From: Mayamaea pseudoterrestris
Lineage: Eukaryota; Bacillariophyta; Bacillariophyceae; Sellaphorales; Sellaphoraceae
Direction of reading: 5' to 3'
DNA length: 64,000 nt
Assembly (NCBI GenBank): GCA_027923505.1
Contig: BROI01000008.1
Span: forward strand, 558,001 to 622,000
Below the pieces are notes generated by a model. The model saw only the letters and a program-made list of their open reading frames with translations. It had not been told where the DNA came from and made no database searches. Shown one piece after another: positions 10,805 to 20,910 of this stretch (position 1 is its first letter; every line of letters starts with the position of its first letter). Made by a program: the position numbers and the translations under genes.

Positions 10805-11083
10805 TCGGCTTCAGTACCAGTATGATTTAAAAAGTTATTCTACATAAGCCTCACTTTTTGACACGACAGCCGTTTTGCGATGAATGACCGCGTGACTTCG
10901 TGACGACCACCATGCCTCCCAATTCCCGTACATAACTGTGCATGTTACACATCTTCCAGACGCCCTGCTCCGTCTTTGTCAAATCTTTGGCTTACATACA
11001 CAAGCAGGACATTCTGGACCTGCTTGTGTTACTGTCAACGATCGATTGACATCACTGTCAATTTGATTCTGCACGCGTCCAAC

Positions 11084-13615
11084 ATGGTGAATGGCGCCGA
11101 TCGATCAGCGCCACGGAAGAAGAAAATCACACGGTTGGTGCCACCAGAAGAAGCATTAGCTCCCATCGAAGAAGTCACTGATCGATCCGAGGATTCTTCT
11201 ATTGTCTCAGAGAGTCATGTGAGTCCTTACCGGCCATCCGGGCGTCCGGCTCCGAGGTTTAAGGTAACCGCAGAATCTGTAGAACGCAGCGAATCGTCAT
11301 GCGCTACGGAGCAAGACAAGAAGAGCAGCCAACATTTACCAGCACTTGCCAATGCCATAGTTCCAGATAAGGCCGGAGAAGCCAAAGATGCCGCACCAAA
11401 ACCTCCTTCATCGAGATCCCGAGAGCATAAAGCAATAATCGCCACAGATGTACCTCCTCGTGTGACAGATTCGGCAAGGACACCCGAAACGAAACCGTCC
11501 CACACTACATCACTTTCGACCGGTCAAGAACTGTTGGCGCCAACCACTATTGCAGTTACAGAACCGGGAATAATAATAGTAGATGCAACTGCAAGCTTGG
11601 CTTGTACCGACGGATCACCAGTGCACGAGACTGCAAAAGACGAGTTGGTGGAGCAGGTTGCCGCGCCATCAATCGATAGTCAAACGTCTGCTGTCGTTGA
11701 TGCGGAAGTAATCCACGACGATCAGATTATCTCACAATCTAATACATCGGCGAACGGTAAGGAAGTAAGAGCCGGCGATGGCAGATCTCATTCACGCGTT
11801 CCTCGCAGAAATAGCCTGAAGAGATCGTCACATAAACCTTCCAAGCCTATCGATACGGAAGATGATAAACCCGCCAAGAGCGACCAGGGAGCTCAAAGTA
11901 GCCGACGCATCCCCGAGGTAGATGGAAGAGTAAGAGCTCGGGTATCGAGCAACGACAAACAAAAAATCTCTTCGCACCAGGAAATAGGCGACGATGCGTC
12001 GTTGGACGGCCACCAGGGCGAGGGCAGTACGATATCTGTTGACAATTTGAATGGTAATCCAGCAGAGCTAGAGGCGTCTAAGGCCGATTTTGCTTCATTG
12101 CTTGGAGATAGTACCGGTCTGAGCAGTATGAATGACGAGTCCGATACGAGTGACGGCCTGTTTGATTTTGATGACGATGACGGCGAGCAGAACACTGATG
12201 AGGACAAAGATGATGAGCGTCTTACATGGCGGTTAGATCCTTCGCTGAGTCTGAGCGACTGGGCCCTTATTGTGCGGAATAAGAAGGACGGGACGACACA
12301 AAGTTACCATGTGCACAAGAATATGCTGGCAGTCGGGCCACGAAAGTGTGAGTATTTTGTCAAGTCATTTCAGAATCTAGCCAAAGCATCAAATCAAAGC
12401 AATACGGCTTGGCCAGTATCATGTGACATCGAACTTGACGATGTTGGCGCCAGAGTTATTCCGGCTTTTCTCGACTATATTTACTCGCCGGATGGAGCCC
12501 TGGAGCTGAAGACAGAAAATGCTACTGGCCTCCGATATCTTTCCAATTTTTTTGGTATTCGCGCACTCTTTAAGCAGGTCATGGAATTTGTTCAGAAAGA
12601 CTTGACGCTTGCCACCATGCCAGTTTACTACAAAGATTTGCACATGTTAAAGGATGAAAAACTATTGGCAAATGCCGCCAAGTACTGCGCGAAGAATATC
12701 ATGAAGATTGAGACAAGTTTTTCTTCCTTGAAAAATTGGGAATCCTCCTTCTTACTGCAAATTATGCAATCCTCTTACATCGATTCCAAGCCGCGGCATC
12801 TCCATGTCAGTCTACTTTTGGCCGAGTATTGCCGGCTGAGAAAGGGGAAAATGCAAGCCAGCGAATTTGCTACGCTGACAGATGAACATGTATTGCCAGC
12901 AATTCACTACGATGCTGCGCTGACTTTGTTGGAAGCTGAGTCAGATATTGTTGTGGCAACCTCATTGAAGAATATGATGGAAATGTCAAGTCTTCAGAAG
13001 CGCTGCGTAATGGATCTTTCGAATCATTGGAAAGAGCTCTGTGACATGGATGAGGGATACGTATCGCGAGTTTGCCGTAAGCTACCTTGCAGCGTTGTTG
13101 CTGATTTAATGATGAAATCTCTATCCAATGCAAAGCGACGGACGCATTCCGATCTTTCTCAGGATGGTCTGGCTTCGGGTGATGCAGCTGCCAGCAAGAT
13201 CCGAAAAGGGAAGAAGACCATGGATCCAACCGCAAAGGTCAAAAAAGAATACGAAACAAAGGTGGAGGAGCTCAAGAAATCATATGACGATCAGTTAGAT
13301 AAGCTGAAGAAGGAGTCGGAGGCTAAGCTATATATGGCGCGACAGATGCTCGCGCAGAGAGACAAGCAGATCTCTTTCCATGTTCAAGAACTCCGCAGCT
13401 TTGAGCGCCTTCCGAACTCGCACGAAGGGAAGCTGATGCCGACAGGTAGAGCTCACGAGGTGTCGCTTCTGCCCGAATTCGCTAAAGACAAGGCAGAAGG
13501 GATGTTGTTGGTGTCAAAGAAATCCGCTTTGAAATATCCGCTATTTTACTACAAGCGAGAAGAACCGGACCTAAGTCATGCAAGCGAGTCAAGCAAGAAG
13601 GAGCAGAGGCCATGA
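11084..13615 (+). CDS. BTB/POZ domain protein with C-terminal coiled coil
   Basis: An 843-residue protein; I take the ATG at 11084, since the open frame before it has only non-ATG starts. The first 380 residues are disordered, with Ser/Pro/Lys-rich stretches and an acidic patch (FDFDDDDGEQ). A BTB domain follows at about residues 385-500: DWALIVRNKKDGTTQSYHVH, KNMLAVGPRKCEYFVKSF and VIPAFLDYIYSPDG. After it come helical BACK-like repeats. The tail (about 715-780) is a charged coiled coil (KVKKEYETKVEELKKSYDD). BTB proteins often serve as cullin-3 adaptors or oligomerise. Similar BTB proteins are numerous in diatoms, with unknown targets. Confidence 0.8.
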   Translation: MVNGADRSAPRKKKITRLVPPEEALAPIEEVTDRSEDSSIVSESHVSPYRPSGRPAPRFKVTAESVERSESSCATEQDKKSSQHLPALANAIVPDKAGEAKDAAPKPPSSRSREHKAIIATDVPPRVTDSARTPETKPSHTTSLSTGQELLAPTTIAVTEPGIIIVDATASLACTDGSPVHETAKDELVEQVAAPSIDSQTSAVVDAEVIHDDQIISQSNTSANGKEVRAGDGRSHSRVPRRNSLKRSSHKPSKPIDTEDDKPAKSDQGAQSSRRIPEVDGRVRARVSSNDKQKISSHQEIGDDASLDGHQGEGSTISVDNLNGNPAELEASKADFASLLGDSTGLSSMNDESDTSDGLFDFDDDDGEQNTDEDKDDERLTWRLDPSLSLSDWALIVRNKKDGTTQSYHVHKNMLAVGPRKCEYFVKSFQNLAKASNQSNTAWPVSCDIELDDVGARVIPAFLDYIYSPDGALELKTENATGLRYLSNFFGIRALFKQVMEFVQKDLTLATMPVYYKDLHMLKDEKLLANAAKYCAKNIMKIETSFSSLKNWESSFLLQIMQSSYIDSKPRHLHVSLLLAEYCRLRKGKMQASEFATLTDEHVLPAIHYDAALTLLEAESDIVVATSLKNMMEMSSLQKRCVMDLSNHWKELCDMDEGYVSRVCRKLPCSVVADLMMKSLSNAKRRTHSDLSQDGLASGDAAASKIRKGKKTMDPTAKVKKEYETKVEELKKSYDDQLDKLKKESEAKLYMARQMLAQRDKQISFHVQELRSFERLPNSHEGKLMPTGRAHEVSLLPEFAKDKAEGMLLVSKKSALKYPLFYYKREEPDLSHASESSKKEQRP

Positions 13616-13648
13616 GGACGCTCTAGTCGCAAATACTTGACGTTGTAT

Positions 13649-15684
13649 TTAGAAGATATACGTTTGTTCTTGCTCGTCCGTGATGACAATTGTTTTCAGT
13701 ATCTCGTTCCCGGACTTGATATTCCAAACGTGGCCAGCGAAAGTGTTGACAGAAACATCCTGACCAGGCACAAGTAATCCAAAATCACCTGCTTCGTCAT
13801 ACCAAAGCTCGGCATTCTCGTATATCGGGTCTGTTCCTGTGTTACGAAAAGTTGCGAGTAGTTGCAGAGGATTGGTTGGTGTCGAGTCGTCCTCAGGCCA
13901 TTTTAGCGGAGCAGTGTCGTATTCTGCCCGAGCCGCGTTCCAAACCCAAAGATTTCTGTGTTAACAGTAAAACGAAAAGACGCAGCGTTAGCTTAACACT
14001 CGAGTCTTCCGTACACTGAATTTTCGCTGTACTTACGCGGCCCATTTCGTCCCTCGCAGGACCGGGCATCCCCCATGAAGCACTGACTTATCCTCTGCAT
14101 GCAAAAATTCTGGTTAGGGATAACTATCAGTCTGGCAATTCGTCAATGCAAACAGATGCCACTGCCACACTGACCTGTTCCGTTGGGCAGCTGGGAATAA
14201 AATAAAACAGCCCGACCGCGACTAGGCCTGACCGCCAATCGGGACTGACAAAGAGCTGTCATTTCCTCCTGCCATGAGCCCTTTGTTAATAGCGTACCTT
14301 CCGGCGACGCCCGTAGCTGTCGGACAGCTTCCAACTTAGAGATGCGTTGATCATCGGGAAGCCCGACGGGCCATCCATGCTCAAATACAGTCTCACCACC
14401 AGCATTAACCTCCAAGTCGGACATGTAAAGCAAGACTGTCGCAAAACGGTTGCCACCGATGTTCGACGAGTTATAGTTGTAGTTCTCTTCCGTGTCGATA
14501 TCCAAATAATCTGGATGTGTTGTGTACGCTGCCAGGTGTTGCGACTGATAACGCAATATCTGCAAACCATCCGTGTGGGATTCCCAATACTCGTCCATTC
14601 CCAGCATGGAGAGACAGCGACGTTTAATTTTCAAAGCTAATTTACCATGCGTATCCCAAGCATTCTCCGAGGTACGTTTCGAGAAAACTTGCCCTTGCGT
14701 CGCTCCAGTTGTACTTCGATGGAGTTTGTGTGTTGCTGATTGTTCGTTCTCTGCTTTTCCAATCAGAGCATCCGCTTCCGTAGGCGAAAAGAAGTCGTGA
14801 ATTTCGAAAACGCGAGGATACACGCTGTGTAGCAAGTCAGAAGGCGAGTGGAGGAGTGAGTGATTCATTGGGAGAAGGAGACAGTCTGGCAAATCTACGT
14901 ACCTTATCGTTTCAATGACAATAGCCTTGCCATCTTCGTCCAAGTCAGTCACATGGCCAAGACGAAATGTTTCTCCGATATATGAAGGTGCCAGCATGAA
15001 CATGCGACCAGCTGGAACGGCATACAAGTGTACTGTAGCACTTGTATCACATATATCTTCCACGTTGCCGTCGTTCTTGACGCATCGCTGGGCATTAGCT
15101 TTAGCTTCCTCGACAAGCTGCAACAGGTAATCCAATGATGAAATCCTTTCCCCTTCTCTCGTGTAAAACCGACACGGCAAACTTCCTGATGACGTCGAGA
15201 CGAGTCTATCGTGGTCGGGTTGTATTGTGGTTCGTTCAGGTCCCATGTCACAGTGGCCAATCAAGCCTGGCGTCGCGGTTGAATCATCAGCCGATCCGCA
15301 TGCAGCTTCTGGTAATTCTTGATGAAACAGAGTCGTCAAGAATGCCTCAATTTCGTACTTAGAGAGGGACGACTTCTCGCAAAGATCGAGAGCTTGGAAG
15401 ATTTGTTCCATGGCCTTGTTCGTGACAGACGTGACTCCGCCACATGGCTCTGGATCTCCATTTCGATGTATTTTGAAGAATATATCGTCAACGATTACAC
15501 CATCATTTGATCTACTAAGCTCTTGCAGTGTTGCCAGACAGCCGGAGGAGCTGATTGTCCGTGTTGTGTCTTGCAAACTGCCATCCACATCAACTTGAAT
15601 TGATTGCACTTGTTCTCTTCCATGCAATACCGGTAGGCACCTGCAAAGAATGACTGCCTGAAGCAACAAATTGTTGAGTTTCAT
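13649..15684 (-). CDS. Prolyl 4-hydroxylase-like 2OG-Fe(II) oxygenase, copy A
   Basis: Three exons (15684-14175, 14094-14037, 13955-13649) give 624 residues. The start is the ATG at 15684, which yields a signal peptide (NNLLLQAVILCRCLPVLHG). The catalytic half has the P4H iron site HPDYLDID, then NRFATVLLYMSDLEVNAGGE, and after the introns VLHGGCPVLRGTKWAANLWV, which supplies the distal His and the Lys that binds 2-oxoglutarate. The C-terminus (FAGHVWNIK... to the stop) adds a small beta-rich tail shared with copy B. The enzyme should hydroxylate proline in secreted or ER proteins. It is head-to-head with copy B at 15974, and the two share most of their length but no intron positions. Confidence 0.9.
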
Positions 15685-15810
15685 TATCGTGTGATATCTT
15701 TTGTTCAATACTATTTAGAACTGAGTTGTTTTTCACTGACAGTGAAGATCCATGAATGAAGTCATTTTGCGCGAGGGCGCAGTGCGGTGGTTGTCGAGCG
15801 ATGCTGGTCA

Positions 15811-15823
15811 ATACCGTTACGAC
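15811..15823 (+). promoter_or_regulatory. Shared upstream motif, copy 3
   Basis: ATACCGTTACGAC, in the middle of the 289 bp between the two prolyl hydroxylase starts. Twelve of its bases (TACCGTTACGAC) are identical in the copies at 20324 and 36746. Confidence 0.45.
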
Positions 15824-15973
15824 TTTGGACTACGACATCGGTCGAATACCGCACGACGCGCGCGGGCTTTGGTTCGGATCGTCCGCTGCTCCGCCATGGT
15901 GCAAGCTAACGACTCTTCCTCCTCGCACCCACTGTTTTATTATACCGTGAGCTATACGAAAGTCAAGCAAACA

Positions 15974-17917
15974 ATGAAAAAATTTCTGCTGTTAGTGGTA
16001 CCAGCGATTGCAACTTCCTCTAGTGATGGAACTTTTCAGCAATCTGAGATTACTAACGTTTTGGATCATCAACATGCCAGCACAAGCAGCAATGGATCAA
16101 TGGCAAATCACCATACAGCCTGCCTAGCACTGGCATCGTTTTCTCTTGAAAACTTTGACTTCATGATGCATCGCAACGGCGAACCAGAGGCGTGCGGAGT
16201 CGCTGCGTCGTCTCATGCAGCATGGGAGAAAGTCCTTCGCGATGCATCCTTGTGCGACAAACAACAAGTCGACAAGTTTGAGCTGGAAGCTGTCATGACG
16301 AGTCTTTTGATGAACATTCTAGATACAAGCTCGTGTGGATCGACAGATGACGCTACTGCTTTGCCAGGCTTGCCGGGTTTTTGTGACATGGGCCCGAACC
16401 GGACAGTCGTTCAGGAGGACCACGAGCAACTTGTACGAACTACATACACCCAGAGTCTGCCGTGTCGGTTCTACACGCGGGAAGGCTTGCGCATCACGTC
16501 TTTGGAGCAATTGCAGCAAGCAGCTACGACGGTAAATCAGAATGAATGCGCATTGGTGACGGATTCCGATACACACACTTGCTCCGTTGCAGCTACCTCA
16601 ACAAATACAACAATTCACGTGTATGCTGTCCCTGCCGGCCGCGTTTTCATGTTTGCTCCGGCAAAAGTCGGCGAGGAGTTTCACATTACGCATGCAGGGG
16701 CTCCGGATGCAGCCCCAATTGTTTTGGAGACTCTAAGCATCTCACCCCGAGTCTTTGAAATACACAATTTCTTCAACCTCTCGGAAGCTGACGAACTTAT
16801 TGAAAAGGCACTCTCGGAAACCTCTGACACGATGGGTTTGCATCGATCGACGACTGGATCGATTAATGCTACCATTAATAGCAAGCGCACGAGCGAAAAT
16901 GCTTGGGATCAGCATGGTGTCACGGCCATGCGACTCAAACGGCGTTGCATGGAGACTTTGGGCTTTGACGAGTACCAGGAGCACTTGACGGATGGCTTGC
17001 AAGTGCTGCGTTACAAGCATTTGCAGAGTTACAATTCTCACCCAGATTATTTGAGCGACGCTCCCAATCACTGGTACAATTATGATAGCGGTGGGGTTGG
17101 TGCGAACAGATTTGCCACCGTTCTGTTGTATATGAGCGATGTGGGTACGTACGCAGTTTCTGTATTTGACGCGATAATGCGTCGCGTGTATGCGGGCCAA
17201 CTCATGCGCCAACACTTGCTTCACACCAGCTGAAAATGATGGAGGTGCAACCATGTTTACCAATGCCTGGCCGCACGATGCGCCACCGGAGGTGACATCT
17301 CTCACGCACAAGCAAGAACTCGATTTGTTTCGATCCACAGATGATGCTCCCTTGTTTACACCGGGTAGCTGGGAGGAAGCACTCGCGGCAATGTGCCAAC
17401 GACGCTTCAGTGTTAAACCCAAAAAGGGAAAGGCTGTTTTGTTTTACTCACAGTTTTCAAATGGAAAGGAGGATAAAAGCGCGATACACGCTGCATGTCC
17501 AGTCATGCGAGAAAGTATTAAGTGGGCAGCCAACCTTTGGGTTTGGAGCGGTCCACGTGCCGAGAGTAAAGTAGCGCCGCGGAAATGGCCACCGAGTGAG
17601 GATGAGCTAGAGGCGGCCAAGCCAAAACAATTGCAGGCATACTTTTACAATAGCAAGAATGATCCAGCAATGGCGAATGCGGAACTATTCTGGACGGAAT
17701 CTTCATTCTGGAGCAAGCTCGGTCCAGGCGAGTCCGCAGGCGTTAACACGTACAAAGGACACGAATGTAAGTCTCCATAGTTTTTGCAATGGGCCAGCTT
17801 GTGAGGCTTTTTTGTGGCTCACGCCTTAATCATTCCACAGGGACGATCCAGGTCAACGGTAAAATTGTTCAGCGAATCTCGATTACAGACGAGTTAAAAC
17901 AAAGTTACCACATCTAG
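15974..17917 (+). CDS. Prolyl 4-hydroxylase-like 2OG-Fe(II) oxygenase, copy B
   Basis: Three exons (15974-17144, 17230-17766, 17841-17917) give 594 residues. The ATG at 15974 opens a clear signal peptide (MKKFLLLVVPAIATSS); an upstream in-frame ATG at 15752 would bury it. Like copy A it has FMMHRNGEPEACG, PCRFYTREGLRITSL, IHVYAVPAGRVFM and the oxygenase core: HPDYLSD iron site, NRFATVLLYMSDV, and IHAACPVMRESIKWAANLWV with the distal His and Lys. Protein order and motifs are the same as in copy A, so the pair comes from an inverted duplication. Introns lie after YMSDV and in GHEW, where copy A is continuous. It probably acts in the ER or secretory pathway. Confidence 0.9.
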
Positions 17918-17946
17918 CTTAGCAAATAAATTACAGAAAAGTAATA

Positions 17947-20232
17947 TTAATCTCTAGGCGGTATGATCTTGACACATGCCTTGGCGCGAAGAGGTATGCA
18001 GAAAATAGTGCCGTCGTTGGACAAAACGCCACCCTCGAATTTGTCCTTAACGCCACTCATCGGTCCGCAATCCAAAATATCGACATGGTCATCTTGCCCG
18101 GTCACAGCCGCAGGCGTAATCCTAAGTACTCCCGTGGCACGTTGTGGAACGCCGTAACAACATCCGTCGCGTCCAGTAAAGCCGTTCTGAAACTTGTTAG
18201 GACCGTCCATGAGGAGAGGACCGACGAGTTTTAACTCCTCGGCAAATATATCGACGCGTAAAACCTGTTCGGCATCGCAAGGGACCAAGAAAGCGTAGCG
18301 GCCGTCCAAAGTTAGTGATCCTCCCAGATATTTATATTTGTTGGTGCCTTTATACACACGATGCCGTCCAGAACGCAGCGCGACCTTATTTCCAGCATCG
18401 TCCTTCAATCCAATGGTATACACACTTTGCTCCAAGACATTTATTACGAGGACGTCATCAGCGTTGTTAGGAAACCCAATGATCTTGTCACCAGCTCTCA
18501 GGCCGCCATGCCACTTCCATTGATTATTTTGAAATATCTGGCAATTAGGATTGTCCATTACCGTTACTTCGTCGCAGGATGGATCAATCTTTAACACAAA
18601 GCGTGCATTATGCGGTATTCCATAGATTGAATTATCGACACCGCTTATGCCACCGTACCATTTCTGCAAGCCGTCACCAAAGTCAGGTCCGATCAGGACA
18701 CAATCTTCTGTTACAGGATGAAACCGAAGTACCCTGCGAGCATTGGCGGGAATCGCGTATATATATCCATTGGTGGCCAAGTTTCCGCCGTGATACAGCC
18801 ATCCGTTCCTTGTACCACAATCTTTGATTGTTTCGTTGCCGAATGTTGAGACGTTGTTGTTGTGTGGATTTATTTTCAGCAATGTCGTCGCATTGCAGGG
18901 GAGTGCGAAGCAACATCCGTCAGGATATCGCTCGTCGTCCATGACGTTAGCTGGTACTTCTACACCTCGCAGCCATTTGAATTTACCGGGAAGTGGGGGT
19001 CCAATGAAATCAATGGCACCCGACTCGCTATTTATTCGCAAGACACGCTTGGCCGATCCTGGTACACCGTAAACAAATCGCCCACACGGCGATGCCATGC
19101 CGCCCAGATACTTGTCTTGGCCCACCATCTCTTCTCCGTCACAGTCGTTGGCGTAAAGATACTCCAATCGAGCCGCGCTTGGTCGAATTCTTGGCCTAGT
19201 CGGCATGTGCTCGGGTTGGAAGCGCACTCCCTGGACAAGGGCGCGCTCTCGGTCTACAGGGTCATCGGAATACGGAAGTAGTCCGTAGAGTTTCGCCTGA
19301 CGAACGGTCACTAGAGGAGGACTAGTCCTATAAAAGGGCCGGCTATGATCATGCGAGTGATACGATGTGCAACAGATCTCCTCGTCAGGTCTGTGATCGC
19401 CAGTTGCTCGAAGCCTATACGCTTCAACCTTTCTTGCCATCACCGACGGAGTCGTCAATTTTGAAGGTTGTATTGTACAAAGAAAACTCGGTCGAAAAGT
19501 CGGAGTGACATGTAACGTTTCGTTCTCGCACAAAGTCATGTCAGATTGAAATAGTAAAACGTCTCCCCGCATCATGGGTAAAAACGTCGGATTAACGTGA
19601 CAATCATTGGTCAACCCTGAGTATATCCCGACACTCTGATCTTCGAAAACCACAAGAGCTCTAGTGTAGAGGCGACTAGAGTAACAATTCTGCGCTTTGC
19701 TGATTGTTCGTACTAATGCCGACTTGTGGCAATCGATTTCGTGCTTGGGTCTCCGAAATATGAACCCTTCCTTCGAGCAATGAAGCCGATCCGTGTCATA
19801 TAGAGGACCAAAGACACGCTCAGCAAGTATCTCGCGTACACTTCCAAGCAGCCAACCAGCGCCGTTACAATCAAATCTGTCGTTTGATTCATGATTCTCG
19901 CCAATACTCCGACAGCTAGGCCATGGCTCAGGTGCGTCATCAACAGATTTTGAGCTTGCATTGAAGCCCTTTGACATGTCCGCGTACCAACTCTTTGCGT
20001 TGTTCCGATCCACTTCACCTGATGAAGTATCTTCCACGAAGTCCCACATGAGCGAGATCGCTTCGGAACATTCTTCCTGTGAAAGTATACCCGACAGAAT
20101 TATAAAGCCATCAGTTTGCAGGGCCTTTAATGTCGCATTCTGCTCGTCCGCATGCTCTACGTCTTTATCGCTGTTAGCAGTCACTCCAGTGGTGGATTCC
20201 ATTAAAGTATCTTTTTTAACAGTAATTGTCAT
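17947..20232 (-). CDS. Dioxygenase-like N-terminus fused to an eight-repeat propeller-like protein
   Basis: A 761-residue single-exon protein with two parts. Residues about 30-320 resemble the phytanoyl-CoA dioxygenase fold (LQTDGFIILSGILSQEECSE, MMRGDVLLFQSD), but the usual HxD iron pair is not evident: the candidate stretch reads EIDCHKS. Residues about 345-761 are eight repeats of roughly 50 residues with the consensus Y/F-G/A-I/V-P-x-N/C-A-x-x-V-L-x-I-x-P (for example VYGVPGSAKRVLRI, IYAIPANARRVLRF, IYGIPHNARFVLKI), each preceded by a K-W/F-x-G-G strand. This resembles a beta-propeller. The function is unknown; no secretion signal is visible. Confidence 0.75.
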   Translation of the reverse strand: MTITVKKDTLMESTTGVTANSDKDVEHADEQNATLKALQTDGFIILSGILSQEECSEAISLMWDFVEDTSSGEVDRNNAKSWYADMSKGFNASSKSVDDAPEPWPSCRSIGENHESNDRFDCNGAGWLLGSVREILAERVFGPLYDTDRLHCSKEGFIFRRPKHEIDCHKSALVRTISKAQNCYSSRLYTRALVVFEDQSVGIYSGLTNDCHVNPTFLPMMRGDVLLFQSDMTLCENETLHVTPTFRPSFLCTIQPSKLTTPSVMARKVEAYRLRATGDHRPDEEICCTSYHSHDHSRPFYRTSPPLVTVRQAKLYGLLPYSDDPVDRERALVQGVRFQPEHMPTRPRIRPSAARLEYLYANDCDGEEMVGQDKYLGGMASPCGRFVYGVPGSAKRVLRINSESGAIDFIGPPLPGKFKWLRGVEVPANVMDDERYPDGCCFALPCNATTLLKINPHNNNVSTFGNETIKDCGTRNGWLYHGGNLATNGYIYAIPANARRVLRFHPVTEDCVLIGPDFGDGLQKWYGGISGVDNSIYGIPHNARFVLKIDPSCDEVTVMDNPNCQIFQNNQWKWHGGLRAGDKIIGFPNNADDVLVINVLEQSVYTIGLKDDAGNKVALRSGRHRVYKGTNKYKYLGGSLTLDGRYAFLVPCDAEQVLRVDIFAEELKLVGPLLMDGPNKFQNGFTGRDGCCYGVPQRATGVLRITPAAVTGQDDHVDILDCGPMSGVKDKFEGGVLSNDGTIFCIPLRAKACVKIIPPRD

Positions 20233-20323
20233 GGTCGAGGGAACTACTGGGTTTCATATATCTATCGTCTACATTTCATCCACATGGGGGAAATAATGAT
20301 GGGCTCATCATGTCATGTCGCGT

Positions 20324-20338
20324 GAGTACCGTTACGAC
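20324..20338 (+). promoter_or_regulatory. Shared upstream motif, copy 4 (best form)
   Basis: GAGTACCGTTACGAC, 92 bp from the start of the dioxygenase-propeller gene and 75 bp before the TMEM42-like gene, in their shared 180 bp divergent promoter. Confidence 0.45.
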
Positions 20339-20412
20339 CTAGGTGATCATGGTGCGATCGATCGACACAAAATTGCCAAACACAAAACTCTTGCGTTGAG
20401 AAGCAAAAGACA

Positions 20413-20910
20413 ATGGTAGTGTCGTCGCATACGCTTGAATCACATGCCAAAGTACGAGGTCTTGCGCTAGTAAGCGGTTCACTCGGAGCATTGGCCTCAT
20501 GTTTTGGCAAGGGAGCCTTTGGTGACGTAAAGCACGACGAGGACGGCGGCGTGATGGCAACATTTTTGTCAAATCCTCTCGCGCAACTCGTTTGCAGTGC
20601 CGATAAAAGTGAACACTGTCTCTTTGCATTCATATTAGCATATCGATGCATTTGTCTATTCGCCATGATTGGCTGCAATGCTCTTATGCTAGGTTCCTTT
20701 GTCCAAGGCATGCATGAGTCTGGAAGCGTCGCAGGAACGGCGCTCGCCAATGCAGCAAATTTCATAGTGTCGGCTGCCATGGGCTGGCTCGTGTTTAACG
20801 AAGAGTATAGCTTGCAGTGGTTCTACGGCTTTCTCATGGTGTTGGTTGGTACAGTGCTCCTCTCCAGCGTTCAATCAACCGATGCCGAAAAGCTGACCAA
20901 GAGAGATTGA
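20413..20910 (+). CDS. TMEM42-like small EamA/DMT membrane protein
   Basis: A 165-residue protein with four hydrophobic helices and the TMEM42/EamA half-transporter layout. It opens with VSGSLGALASCFGKGAFG, has a central LLFAF...YRCICLFAMIGCNALML helix, and ends with the EamA signature SVAGTALANAANFIVSAAMG and LVFNEEYSLQWFYGFLMVLVGTVLL. TMEM42 proteins belong to the drug/metabolite transporter superfamily but have half the usual helix number and presumably dimerise. The substrate is unknown. It is divergent from the dioxygenase-propeller gene. Confidence 0.85.
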   Translation: MVVSSHTLESHAKVRGLALVSGSLGALASCFGKGAFGDVKHDEDGGVMATFLSNPLAQLVCSADKSEHCLFAFILAYRCICLFAMIGCNALMLGSFVQGMHESGSVAGTALANAANFIVSAAMGWLVFNEEYSLQWFYGFLMVLVGTVLLSSVQSTDAEKLTKRD

